64,000 nt of DNA from Adineta steineri (lineage: Eukaryota; Rotifera; Eurotatoria; Adinetida; Adinetidae): the NCBI GenBank assembly GCA_905250115.1, contig CAJNOI010000208.1:62001-126000 (forward strand). The letters run 5' to 3'. Shown here piece by piece: positions 12,162 to 22,673 of this stretch. The notes below the pieces were generated by a model, which was given only the letters and a program-made list of their open reading frames with translations, was not told where the DNA came from and made no database searches. The position numbers and the translations under genes were made by a program. Position 1 is the stretch's first letter. The number at the start of each line of letters is the position of its first letter.

Positions 12162-12163
12162 TG
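12159..12163 (+). promoter_or_regulatory. TAATG stop/start overlap coupling ORF1 to ORF2
   Basis: The ORF1 stop TAA (12159-12161) shares its last A with the ORF2 ATG (12161-12163). A UAAUG overlap is known in other non-LTR elements (for example SART1) to allow ORF2 translation by termination-reinitiation. Its use here is inferred from the arrangement. Confidence 0.75.
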
Positions 12164-15154
12164 AATCTTTCACCTATTGCTTTACCTTTTTTTAGTTGTT
12201 CCTCATTTTTAAATTGTAATAAAAGAGATTTGTTTTTACGTAGAGCTAAGTTGAATCTTTCTCATTTTGATTTCAATATGTTTTGTTTGATTCTCTCAGA
12301 GTGGGAAAGTTGTTCTCTTTTATCTTCATGTTTTTCGATTTGGAAAAAATATGTATGTGTTGATTCATCTTCGATTTTTTCTCCTTTAAATATTCTTATG
12401 TTCAATGTGCGTGGTTTAGATATACGTTATCAAGAAGTTTTGCTTCTTATTTCATCTTTTAATACTGATGTTATCATACTTTTAGAAACTGGATGCATTG
12501 ATTTATATGATTATAGACAAATGTTTTGTGACTTTAAAATTTTTCAACAATCTGGTGAAAACAGTAATGGTGGTATTTTGATTTTGGTTCGGAATGGAAT
12601 TATGGTAAAAAGAGTAGAATGTAAGTTACCTAATGTATGTGTCATTGATGTTGAGTTAGAGGAAGATCTTAGAATAATAGGTGTATATGCGCCTGATAGT
12701 CGTTCATGGAGTTGGGAGGATCTATCTCCTTTTGTTAATGATAAAAGTGTTGTATATGGTGATTTCAATGTAGATTTAGAGCAAGATGGTGTTATAGCTG
12801 ACAATTTGTTGGATTGGGCTGACTCATTGTCTTTATCTCCTTTTGTAACTGATGATCCTACTTCTCTCAGATCAGATAGAAAGATTGATTATGCTTTTTC
12901 AAATATGACTGGAATTGATATTCAAACGCATAAAATGAAAACTACTAGTGACCATAGTCCAGTAATTTCAGTTATACCTATGAAATGTAGGAAACAGGTT
13001 AACGGTAAATCAATTCATTGGAAAGTTTATAGTTTATTTACAGAATATACATTTCAATTTTGGGAAAAGTGTTGGTGTTTTGAAAATGTTGATGTTTCCT
13101 ATAATGATTATATTCAATTTCTTAGTCTTCTTACAGCCCGTTGTACAGTAACTTTTCCGTTGAGCAAATATAGAATTACTATTCCACCTTATATACGTTG
13201 CTCTATGTCTTATGTACGAGCTCTTTCTTTTCGTCAGAAGAGAACTAAAAGCTTAGATTTAAAACGTGAAGTATGTTACTTACGGAAAATTATTAAAAAT
13301 GAACTTAAATTCTTTTTATCCTCTCAACTGTCTTATGCTCTGCAACTAAGACATACAAGATCTCCTATATCTGTCTCTTTTTGGTCAAAGGCTAAACGTT
13401 TTATTAAACCAACTTCGTCCTCTCTTAATGGTTTTATTGTTTCTTCAGGTGCAATTGTGAATGATTCTATTGGAATGTGTGATATAGCTGCTGACTTTTA
13501 TGAAGATTTTTTCAGAAGATCTGATAATATAGTTAGACCACATCCTTATGTTGATGCACCATTACTAGATTTTGATAATAAAGATGATCCTATTCCTGAA
13601 GTATCTTTAGATGAATTATTACAGGAGGTTGATAGTATAAAAAAAAAGAAATCTCTAGATGCACATGGTTTGAGTAATTATATGTTCAATTTCTTACATT
13701 CATCGCATTGGTCATTTCTTCTTCATCTTTATAATCTTTCTTTTTCTTCAGCTGTTCTTCCTGTTGCATGGAAAGATACTAGAATTTTACTTTTAGCTAA
13801 AAAAGATTCAATTTGTTCACCTGCATTAACTCGTCCTATATCTTTATTAGATTGTTTTCAAAAAGTTGGTGAAAAATTGTTTCTATCTAGATTTCGTGAT
13901 GTTCTTTATAGAAGAGGTTTACTTCCTAACAATCAATCGGGGTTCCGTGAAGGATTTAGGTTGCAGACAAGATTGTTGTTATTTTTTGATAATATCTATA
14001 GTCTGATGTCTAATAGTTCTCCAACGGTTACGTTATTTGTTGATTTCAAAAGTGCGTTTGATATGTTATGGCATGAAGGTTGTGTTGGGAAATTTCGTAA
14101 AATGGGCATTCCACCATCATTTACTAATTGGATCAGAGCTTGGCTTGAGAATAGAAGAGGATTCATTGAAATTAATAGTGTAAAATCTAGATGGTTTGGG
14201 ATTGAAAAAGGTGGTCCCCAGGGAAGTTCCCTTACTCCTACTGTTTTTATATCATATCATGCTGATATGCCTGCTTTTCTTTCGTGGTCGTCGTCACATC
14301 TTTTTGCTGACGACTTGGCAGCTGTTGTTGCTGGTCAGATAGGATTGAAGTTTTCTATTCAATGTATAGATCTTGAGAAAAGACTCAAGTTATTTTGTGA
14401 TCAATTTGAATACTATTGTATTCTTACACTTCAACCGATAAACTATACTAAAACTGAAGCTTTATGGAGTACACGTGCTCCTTTTTCTCCTCAATTTGAT
14501 ATTATACTTGGTGGTCATACAATTAAGTGGAAAAAAGAGTTTAAATATCTTGGATATTATATTACTCCTAGGTTAGGATGGGGCAGACTAATCCATATGT
14601 CTATGTTGAAAATTAGACAACGATTATGTCTCATTAATTCTTTTCGATTTTTTGGTAAAACATCTAGGGTTCTTCGAAGAGCTTTATTTTCTTCTTATGT
14701 TTTACCATTGTTTACATGGTTATATCCTGTGTTTCCTCTTCTTACAGATCTTCAACGTGCTCATCTGAGTCATTTTTATTTCACTTGTCTTAAACGTGTT
14801 TTATTTTGTCTCGGTTGGAAGGATTTTCTTTTTGCGTATTTGTTTGATGAGTCATCACTTGATGATAGATGTTATCGTTATTGGAATAAATATTTATGTG
14901 CTCTAGCTGATTCTATAGATGGTGAAATGCTTTTTGAAAATGCTTCATTGAATAGGTTTCGTCAGTGTTGGGTAGAGAGAGAGTATTCTATTAGATGCTT
15001 ACATATTTCTAAAAGATTTGTTGATAACATTTCAGTATTGGAAAGATGTATGGATTGGATTTCTTCTAATTCTTCTCTTTCTTCTTTACCTTCATATGAT
15101 ATGGAGGAGGTTCAACTCCTCCGTCTTTTTCCTGAATCGTTTTTTGTATATTAG
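12161..15154 (+). CDS. Retrotransposon ORF2 protein (AP endonuclease and reverse transcriptase)
   Basis: This 997-residue polyprotein nicks target DNA and reverse-transcribes the element RNA. The apurinic-type endonuclease covers about residues 75-270: NVRGL, the catalytic Glu in LLETGC, GVYAPDSRS, YGDFNVD, a DYAFSN segment and the terminal TSDHSPV motif. The reverse transcriptase follows (about 480-800). It carries RPISLLDCFQKV, the motif A FVDFKSAFDMLW, GGPQGSSLTP, and the active-site FADD in HLFADDLAAVV, then FKYLGYYI. The C-terminal 200 residues have no recognisable RNase H motifs. No stop or frameshift interrupts the frame. Codon use is AT-biased like the host genes, so recent transfer is not indicated. 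Confidence 0.95.
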   Translation: MNLSPIALPFFSCSSFLNCNKRDLFLRRAKLNLSHFDFNMFCLILSEWESCSLLSSCFSIWKKYVCVDSSSIFSPLNILMFNVRGLDIRYQEVLLLISSFNTDVIILLETGCIDLYDYRQMFCDFKIFQQSGENSNGGILILVRNGIMVKRVECKLPNVCVIDVELEEDLRIIGVYAPDSRSWSWEDLSPFVNDKSVVYGDFNVDLEQDGVIADNLLDWADSLSLSPFVTDDPTSLRSDRKIDYAFSNMTGIDIQTHKMKTTSDHSPVISVIPMKCRKQVNGKSIHWKVYSLFTEYTFQFWEKCWCFENVDVSYNDYIQFLSLLTARCTVTFPLSKYRITIPPYIRCSMSYVRALSFRQKRTKSLDLKREVCYLRKIIKNELKFFLSSQLSYALQLRHTRSPISVSFWSKAKRFIKPTSSSLNGFIVSSGAIVNDSIGMCDIAADFYEDFFRRSDNIVRPHPYVDAPLLDFDNKDDPIPEVSLDELLQEVDSIKKKKSLDAHGLSNYMFNFLHSSHWSFLLHLYNLSFSSAVLPVAWKDTRILLLAKKDSICSPALTRPISLLDCFQKVGEKLFLSRFRDVLYRRGLLPNNQSGFREGFRLQTRLLLFFDNIYSLMSNSSPTVTLFVDFKSAFDMLWHEGCVGKFRKMGIPPSFTNWIRAWLENRRGFIEINSVKSRWFGIEKGGPQGSSLTPTVFISYHADMPAFLSWSSSHLFADDLAAVVAGQIGLKFSIQCIDLEKRLKLFCDQFEYYCILTLQPINYTKTEALWSTRAPFSPQFDIILGGHTIKWKKEFKYLGYYITPRLGWGRLIHMSMLKIRQRLCLINSFRFFGKTSRVLRRALFSSYVLPLFTWLYPVFPLLTDLQRAHLSHFYFTCLKRVLFCLGWKDFLFAYLFDESSLDDRCYRYWNKYLCALADSIDGEMLFENASLNRFRQCWVEREYSIRCLHISKRFVDNISVLERCMDWISSNSSLSSLPSYDMEEVQLLRLFPESFFVY

Positions 15155-15319
15155 TTAGTTGTTATCTCTGTCGTTTTTCATTTTTTCATGTGTTTATGTT
15201 TTTTTTTCTCTAGTTGTTCTTGTTAGTTTTTATTTTTTCATTCTTTCTATTATTTTATGTACTGTAAGGACCTTCTGGTCGTCAGTTTATGCGCAAATAA
15301 AAAAAAAAAAAAAAAAAAA

Positions 15320-15331
15320 GTTTCTGTTGTT
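15320..15331 (+). repeat. Target-site duplication, right copy
   Basis: Exact repeat of GTTTCTGTTGTT at 10225-10236, immediately after 21 A residues. Confidence 0.92.
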
Positions 15332-15627
15332 TATTATTTTTTTATATTATATACTTGTTATTACTAATATTTCTTATGAACTTTTTTTTATATTTCGCTT
15401 TATTTTATTTTACTTTATAATAAAGAATAAAAATACAGATCAACTTTATCTTTATTTCTTTACCTTTAATCGATACACGAATAAAGAATAAAAGTAGACA
15501 GTAATGATACGATTTTTTCTCCACTCTATTTGTGATTTATGCAGCATAATCTTTTTTTTGTAGTTAAATCCACTTGAGTCCATGATTGCAACTGAAAGAA
15601 TTATTGATTGTAAAATAGAATAGAAGT

Positions 15628-17026
15628 ATGGCGTGCTCGTTTTTGATGATTGTGCTTGCTCGTATCTTAGTTGTAAATGGTTCAACTTGTCCAAATCGAC
15701 AATCAATAGAAGAGTCTCTCAAGCAAGTACATATTCCCGGAGCTGTAATCATCGTAGTTAATGCTACTCATACGCTCTATGAACAAGCCTTCGGTTACCA
15801 GTCCATTTCATCTCAACAGCCTATGGATGTAGAAAAATCGATTTTCGCTCTTAGCTCGATCTCAAAAACATTCATTGCTGTCGCTGTCATGCAACTTGTC
15901 GAACAAGAACTCATCGATCTTGATACTGACATCAACGAATACTTAGCAGAGTCTCAGAAACGCATCTATCATCCGTGGTATCCTTCTCATGCAATCACCC
16001 TACGCAAATTACTCTCACATTCGGCTTCGATCGATGTTATACCCGACGCACAAAATACTTATTTACAACCGAATGATGATGCATACAGTGAATCGTTGGC
16101 TGATGGATGTTTCAGATATTTGAACTCAAATCCATCAAACTGGCTGCCAAAACCACCTGGCAGTGTAACATGGTACGCCAATCTTGGTGCAGCACTAGCT
16201 GCATTGATTGTTGAACGAGTAGCAAACATGTCCTATATCGACTACATCGAAGAAAGAATTTTAAAGCCATTAGGTGTGGATATCAGCAAAACCGGTGTAC
16301 GTCTAGCTGACTTTGAAAATACAGAAGATCTTGTTAAGCATTATGTTTATGCATTCAATGCATCTGATCTCGAACAGTGGCACAAATTCATTCCACATTT
16401 GAATATCACACAGATGACGGTAAACTCACTCATATTACTATTAAAGTTATTATCGATTATATTCTCTTTAGCACGGTCTTCCGACGTGGTTATACATTCC
16501 ACACTTCGGCTTCAGTGTTTATCCTTCTGGCCTCTTACGCATGTCAGCTCGTGCTCTATCTGTGTACCTTCAGATGTTTCTCAGGAATGGATCTTCAATT
16601 CTTAGTCCTCGATCCATTGCAGAAATAGAAATAGTGGTTGGCGGCGGTCTCATACCATATTTCAATCAAAATTTGGGTAGTAATTCTACGGGACAGCGTG
16701 CACCGTTTCAGTTCGGTCTTAGTTGGTATTGGGATACCTTGAGCGATGGTCGGCGATATTTTGGTCATGGTGGGTCGCTTCCAGGTATAATAAACTTAAT
16801 GCTGGTTAATGAAAAGCGCCACGTGGGTGTGATTGTTCTTTCGAATGGCGATGCCACTTCAGGAACTAATTTAGCGCAAGAGGTTATTCGTACATTGGAA
16901 AATATCCATCGATCGTTTTTTAAATGTTTCGACACTGATGTAGTTCACGCATCTGCTGCTGATACAAAGGGAAATGTCATTGGATTATTTTCCGCTATTT
17001 TTATTCTTTATGCTACTTTTGAGTAG
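15628..17026 (+). CDS. Secreted serine beta-lactamase-like protein (PF00144 fold)
   Basis: Two exons (15628-16419 and 16472-17026) join in phase 0 over a 52-nt intron (GTAAAC, CTTTAG), giving 448 residues. The class C beta-lactamase/DD-peptidase-like fold shows all three active-site motifs. These are S-I-S-K (77-80, nucleophile Ser77), Y-A-N (183-185) and H-G-G (363-365, in FGHGGSLPG). The join is supported by continuity into HFGFSVYPSGLLRMSA, the usual segment before the last motif. Residues 1-19 form a signal peptide, so the protein is probably secreted or lysosomal. Metazoan relatives act as hydrolases on unknown substrates, not as antibiotic-resistance enzymes. The C-terminus ends in a hydrophobic stretch that may be a membrane anchor or a GPI signal. 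It lies close downstream of the retrotransposon. The visibly higher GC here compared with neighbours may reflect bacterial origin. Confidence 0.88.
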
Positions 17027-17639
17027 TCTAAATAACGATTTTTCTATTCTCTTTTATACAAAACTTATATTTTTCGCAAATTTGAGTGTGATGTAAACTT
17101 ATTATACCAACCTTACAGACTCTATATTCGATATCGGAGGAGGCACAAGAAAACATGAAGACAAGCATGGATGGGAACACTTATTATAACAATCATGTCG
17201 AACAATTAAAAGAGTTAATAGAGTTTTCTTTATATAGATTTTGTAGAACTTTCGATGATCTGACATGAAACAACGATCATCAATATATAGGACTAGGACT
17301 AGGGCTTGGTTTGGGCATTATTTGTAGATCTTTTTACGACACGTCGTTTTAAAAAAACTAAGATTATATCATTGAGCTTTACTGGGTTGAAATATATATG
17401 AAAAAAACAAAAAGTGTGCAAATTATTTATTTTAAGACTAGCCGTGAACTCTCAATTGGTGATGAGCGCCACCTGGATATTGTCAAAAGTTAATGGTTGA
17501 TATATGTAAAGAAAGAAAAGATAAGATGTTACGTGTGTATTCATTCTTCTACATTTAAATTCACTAGTAATCATAAGGTGTCCCATTATAAATATTCTAT
17601 TTCGTTTTTCTTTTTTTGTAAAATATTTTATCGAATATA
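17027..17639. other. Intergenic with a G-rich tract
   Basis: No gene. A G-rich stretch (about 17290-17316; GG and GGG runs separated by 3-5 nt) could form a weak two-tier quadruplex on the plus strand. The last 150 nt must hold the promoter of the following hydrolase. Confidence 0.45.
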
Positions 17640-18404
17640 ATGGATAGTTCACATTGTACTGATCCTGGTGCACAACAAACTTATCAATCACAAGGTCACG
17701 AAGAATCTATAGCAGAAATAAATACTTATAAAATAGGTCAAGGCAAATCAGCTATTGTTTTATTTACTGATATATTTGGTTATTCATTTATTAATGCTCG
17801 AAAATTAGCTGATCGTTTTGCTGAAGAAACTGGCACAACAGTTCTCATTCCTGATCTTTTTCATGGAGATCCTGTAAATCCTAATATACCAAACTATCGA
17901 GAATTAATGCCTGATTGGTTAAAAAAACATCCTATTAGTGGTGCATGTGAAATTGCAGATAAATTTCTTTCAACTATCAAAGGACATTATCAATCAATTC
18001 AAGTAACAATAAAAAAATTGTTTTTGATACTATAATTAATTATTTTTTAGATAATTGGATTTTGTTATGGAGCTAAGCCGGTAGTTTATTTAATAGCTCA
18101 TGCCGAATTATCATCAACAATTAAAGCTGCTATAGTAGGACATCCATCAAGACTGGAGAAACAAGAAGCTGAACAAATAAAACGACCAATTCTATTTTTA
18201 TGTGCTGAAACGGATCAGTCATTTTCACCAGATGTACAAGAACATTTTGAAAAAACGTTAACAGAGAATGGTTTTGGTACATTTTTTAAATATCCAGGTA
18301 CAGCTCATGGTTTTATTGTTCGACCAGATGGTACTCCACAAGTTAATGAACAAAGTGAAAAAGCTGTTCAAGATGCTATTGAATATTTTAAAAAGAACAT
18401 TTAA
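17640..18404 (+). CDS. Dienelactone hydrolase family protein
   Basis: Exons 17640-18002 and 18051-18404 join in phase 0 over a 48-nt intron (GTAACA, TTTTAG), giving 238 residues, the normal length for this alpha/beta-hydrolase family. The catalytic triad is visible. The nucleophile is Cys126 in GFCYGAKP (the family uses Cys where most hydrolases use Ser), with Asp176 in AETDQSF and His207 in GTAHGF. The N-terminal part has IVLFTDIFGY and VLIPDLFHGDP, as in carboxymethylenebutenolidase-like proteins. It is a probable cytosolic esterase; its natural substrate in animals is uncertain. This type is common in fungi and bacteria, and bdelloids hold many acquired hydrolases. The intron argues for a settled nuclear gene. 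Confidence 0.9.
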
Positions 18405-18832
18405 TTTTTTTTCTATATTGGTGTTATATTATCAAAATATTTATATAAATTTAAACAGTTCCTCTCGTATAAAAAGTGTTTCAAATCTGCTTCATTCTGA
18501 GAAAAAAAAACCAGTTAGATAATATTCCTAAAAAATATTAAATATTTAGAAAAAACTAACAGAATTTCTTCTGTAGAAAATAATCCTCTTTTTCTATCCT
18601 AGATAATCTTTCATTTTAAATTTTATTGTTTTGACATGTCTCTATGCCTATAAATAATAGAGAAAAGTAACTCTGGATGAAAATATAAGAAAGAAAGAAA
18701 CATAGAAAAAATTTTCTTCTTGCAATATTTGGTTTATACCGATACAATAGCCAAAAAATACTTGAGAAATAATAAAAGGAAATTTATTAGTAGAACGATT
18801 AATATTGATATTAAATCGAGACATGATAAATA
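18405..18832. other. Spacer between convergent genes
   Basis: About 430 nt of AT-rich sequence between the convergent hydrolase and NADAR genes. Nothing else recognised. Confidence 0.55.
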
Positions 18833-19282
18833 TTAATTGTCTTTGAGATTATGTCGAACTTTCATTAATGTAATTCCTAATTGATTTCTTCCTGTTCCAT
18901 CTCCTCCATCAGCCCAATAAGAATCATTTGTTGTATGTTCAACTATAGTTCGATCACCAGTTGATAATAATAATTCTTTCAGTTTAGGATGTTGTTGAAA
19001 TTTCGCCAGACATGCTTTAAACATAATCTCATCTTTGACATCATCCCAATCGGGACGTCTCGCAGATTTGTGTGTTCGAACATAAGCAAATGCTTCTCGA
19101 GGAGTAGCTAATTGTAATATATTTTGAAAATGTGTTTCATTTGAAATATATTTTTGTGCTTGAAAATAATGTTCAGTTGTTGGCCAAGTATATCCATCTA
19201 ATTCAATTGGAGAAATATAAAAATTACTAAATTCACCAAATGGTTCATTACGACGATAGAAATAAATAGACGTATCACTCAT
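18833..19282 (-). CDS. NADAR-domain protein (YbiA-like N-glycosidase)
   Basis: A single exon encoding 149 residues, almost entirely one NADAR domain. Motifs in order are FYRRNEPFGEFSNF, GYTWPTTEHYFQAQKY (with Glu37 equivalent to the catalytic acid of YbiA), a DW/KDEIM...ACLAKF helix, and the closing TTNDSYWADGGDGTGRNQLG. NADAR proteins cleave N-glycosidic bonds. E. coli YbiA removes damaged riboflavin intermediates, and other members remove ADP-ribose from guanine. Which activity applies here is not decidable. The frame runs to an upstream TTG, but the ATG at 19282 matches the domain start. The compact stand-alone form is typical of bacteria, fungi and viruses, so horizontal origin is possible. 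Confidence 0.9.
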   Translation of the reverse strand: MSDTSIYFYRRNEPFGEFSNFYISPIELDGYTWPTTEHYFQAQKYISNETHFQNILQLATPREAFAYVRTHKSARRPDWDDVKDEIMFKACLAKFQQHPKLKELLLSTGDRTIVEHTTNDSYWADGGDGTGRNQLGITLMKVRHNLKDN

Positions 19283-21686
19283 TTTCTTTCGTTTTTTTTT
19301 CAAATGATATGTTTCGTAATGTGTAATACTTTCTTTTTCTTTTTTTCACCACGTGATTCAAAGAAATAAAGTAATAACACATACTGTAATTATGCAACGC
19401 GAACAACAAAAACGCGTTCTTTTTCTTTATATGTATATATTTCGTCATAAACATAGTCTTTGAAATAATAATTATATATGCGCATATTATTCAAATAAAA
19501 AAAAAATTATTTCATTTTGTCAAACTTTATTCGTTGTGTTAAAGATGTGATGTGTGTCAATTGAATGTTTCTCATTAATTCATATTTATTATGTCGAATA
19601 AATATACTATTTCAGCATCGAAAATATTTCTAGGTTTTGTAATGACTATTGAAATCTTGTCTCAAGATTAATTCATATGAATTTAATAATTTATGCATGA
19701 TATCGTAGTCAATTAAATACATATTTTCAGTCATATACTAATTGATAATATTATAAAATTCTTCTAACATTGTCCCTTAAGACTGCGTAGATTTTATTTT
19801 GATTTTCTCGATAGCTTTCAAAAAACAATTACAGAAAAATAGTTGAGAAAAAGTCATTTCAATTGTGTCGTCAGATCTACAAAATTGTTAGAAAATATGA
19901 TAAAATAATATGAATTTCAATAACTATTTGCTCTTCGTCATATAGGTTAAACAATGGTAAATTTCATATCTTTCTCAGAATGTAGATGCCGCAGTGAAAA
20001 TATGAATACGACAGGAAAACAATAACCACGCAAATTCTCATCTCTCAAGTTAAAGAGAATCAATTTCAATATGACTTAATCTCAACAAACATATTTTCAT
20101 TCGTCTTGATCAACTAGTTGTTTATGTTATTGCTAAAGTTCATCCAATAATATAGATCATTGTTGATAATTATATTATGAATTAATATGCATTTCTTTTC
20201 ACTTCTATCATCGTCGAATTAATTATGAAAGTGAACTTTGAAGCTCATCGTTTATGTTTACAATCAAAGTATTCACCAATCTATATTTACACTCTCGTCT
20301 CGTTTATTGCTAAATAATACTTCAGATATTTTGGTTTCTCCTAATTGAACTCTTCCGACACTTTACGCCGTTTTATATAATTGTTTTATTCTATTTTTTA
20401 TTTAGTTTTCTTGTCTTCATACGCAATGCCGACTATTCTCTTCATAATTAAAATCATATGTATAGAATAAATTCAATAAGAAGTTACATGTAAATTGATA
20501 CGTTTAGAAGTATCGAGTATCAAACTTTTCGATAATTTAAGTGTATTAACTCAATAGTTTAGTTCAGTTGATGACTATTCCGACATGAATAATTTTATTT
20601 TTATCCAAGCGTAAGAAATGCATAGGATTTATCAGTAAAGCACTTGCAGTTATTTTGATGTACAACAACCGTGGATATAAATATTTCTCTAATTATTGTT
20701 AAAAATATCCATGTTTATTTTTAAATCAGCTGAACTTGATAATACGCACAGCCACAGACGGTATTTTTAAACAAAATGAATATTCTCTTCATTATTTAAC
20801 CGACAAAGATCTACATATAAGATACACATCAACGATCTTACACGGACACAGTTATCATTTTATTTTAATTATGTTAAGAGGAAAAAGACAGAGATTTTAT
20901 TGCAGAAATTAGTTTTCTACTCATTTGATGAAGATTATTCAATAAATTGACAAACTTTCCGAGAGCTCTGAAAATATTTTTACAGTTAAGATGCGCAAAT
21001 AAATTGTAAAGTTCAATTTTGAATATTAATCAACTTAAGAGACAATTTAACATCTAAATAGTTCAAGAATAATAAACAGAAAAATTTCTATTAATCAGTA
21101 CTCTTTACATGTTTTCAAAAGATTTGTTTTTTTTATATTAAATTGACATAACATACAACAAATTTTTTGTTTGATGTCAATATTTGTTTCTTTTCTATCT
21201 CTTTCGGAGATTTAGTAAAAATAGACAAATGTTCATTTCTTATTAAAAAAGAAAGAAGATATGAAACTTTTCTTTACATAAATCATCGATGCAACACACT
21301 TAATGGAAGCTTCATATTTTTTATTTCGTTAAACTATGCCATTAAGTTCTAATGCCATATTTAAGTGTTAAAGCGCGATAATATTTATGACATATTGATA
21401 ATTTTTTTTTCTTAGCGTAATTAGTTGATCATGTCAAATTCTTTTTGCAGACATCTTCTTTTCGTATTTTGATGAGATATAGACCGAGATTATCTGCTAT
21501 CAAACTTCATATTCACATTTGTACTTTATAACTGTTTCGTATTGAGATATTTTATATGAAATATACAGCATTTAACTTAATTAGAATTAACTCTTTCAGA
21601 TATAATATTGTGCTTTACTTAAGATTAACGATAATAAATATCTGATTCGATTCGTCTATTTTCGTTATAATACAAAGAAAGAAAGA
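19283..21686. other. Long intergenic region
   Basis: About 2.4 kb with no supported gene. Short frames (for example 21167-21352) look random. It separates the NADAR gene from a divergent receptor gene. Confidence 0.5.
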
Positions 21687-22673
21687 ATGACAGATGTAGT
21701 TGGTCAATCTATTAGTCTGTATGGTTATTGGTCGTCAGTTCCTCTTGGTTTTGTTGGTCACATATGTAGTCTGATTATTTTCTCATCGAAAAATCTTCGT
21801 CAATCATCAACTGGATTATTATTTATTTTCTTAACTCTCTCCGATACTTTATATCTTGGAATATCTATTCGTGATTTTCTTACATTCACTATAAAATGGT
21901 CAACATTACAAAGTGAATATCTATGTCGATTTCGTACATTTATTGTCAGTTTCTCCACTGTGACATCAGCTTGGCTTCTAGTATTGATAGCACTTGACAG
22001 ATGGATTCGTGTACATTTTCCTTATCGACAAGCACGAATTTGTACACAAAAAGTAGCTATCTTCTTGATTATTTTCGTATGTGTGTGTTCAACTCTATTT
22101 GCGTCACACGTTCTTCAATCTGAATTTTCTTTTACTGCACCAGGTAGCAGTTTATGCGGACCAGCTCGTTCTTCAGGAACATTCTATTCAATCTTTTATT
22201 TTAATACTTGGCCTATTCTACAATTATTAATCACTTATATGATTCCAAGTTGTATAATGATTATTTGTTTTGTCGGTGTCTATTCGAAATTGCGTTTTCA
22301 ACAAACTCTGGTTGTTGCGTCAACAAGAAAAGAAAGAATGCAACGACAAATGCTCATATTAATGGTTTCGAGTATAATATGTTTTATCATTTGTACAATT
22401 CCTTATGCTATCTATCGAATTTTTTATCTTCGATCTGCAATAAATTCAATCAGTCCAATTATAACTGGCACAGTGTCAACTTTAATGACTATGAATTATT
22501 GTTATAATTTTTATATTCATTGTTTAACATCTCAACTCTTCCGTCAAACATTTATTCAACAATTAAAACGAGTTTTTATCTGGTGTAAAAAAAGACAAAT
22601 AGGACGAGACAGACGAACTGTTTATCCGCTTCCAACCATAAACAGAAAAGGTGGATTGCCAATAATAAATTAG
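21687..22673 (+). CDS. Rhodopsin-like G-protein coupled receptor, intronless
   Basis: A 328-residue seven-transmembrane receptor. Helix 3 begins after the conserved cysteine Cys80 in YLCRFR and ends in DRW (104-106). The second extracellular loop carries a cysteine in SSLCGPAR. Helix 6 follows the basic RKERMQRQM segment, and TM7 reads TMNYCYNFYIHCL in place of NPxxY. The cytoplasmic tail is basic and ends around RKGGLPIIN. The ATG at 21687 follows a purine-rich stretch. It belongs to the DRW group with the genes at 4.05 and 35.7 kb. Intracellular loop 2 (RVHFPYRQARICTQKV) is the best-preserved class-A feature. Confidence 0.9.
   Translation: MTDVVGQSISLYGYWSSVPLGFVGHICSLIIFSSKNLRQSSTGLLFIFLTLSDTLYLGISIRDFLTFTIKWSTLQSEYLCRFRTFIVSFSTVTSAWLLVLIALDRWIRVHFPYRQARICTQKVAIFLIIFVCVCSTLFASHVLQSEFSFTAPGSSLCGPARSSGTFYSIFYFNTWPILQLLITYMIPSCIMIICFVGVYSKLRFQQTLVVASTRKERMQRQMLILMVSSIICFIICTIPYAIYRIFYLRSAINSISPIITGTVSTLMTMNYCYNFYIHCLTSQLFRQTFIQQLKRVFIWCKKRQIGRDRRTVYPLPTINRKGGLPIIN

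Larger units (their letters stand above)
10237..15319 (+). mobile_element. Full-length non-LTR retrotransposon (APE endonuclease class, Hebe/jockey-like)
   Basis: This 5.08-kb element has a short 5' UTR (10237-10358), ORF1 with zinc knuckles, and ORF2 with AP-type endonuclease and reverse transcriptase. It ends with a short 3' UTR and a poly(A) run (15299-15319). A 12-nt or longer direct repeat flanks it exactly, defining both ends and showing insertion by target-primed reverse transcription. The insertion is not 5'-truncated, and both ORFs are intact, so it is young and may be competent for movement. The two-ORF architecture and ORF1 type recall the bdelloid Hebe family, but I assign that only tentatively, without alignment. 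It sits about 310 bp upstream of the beta-lactamase-like gene and could affect its promoter. Confidence 0.93.

Noticed and set aside
12544..12804. 86-codon frame antisense to the retrotransposon endonuclease
   Set aside because: It overlaps conserved endonuclease codons on the other strand and has no motif of its own.
17290..17316. G-quadruplex regulatory element
   Set aside because: Only two- and three-G runs are present. Stability is doubtful, and it lies far from the next start codon.
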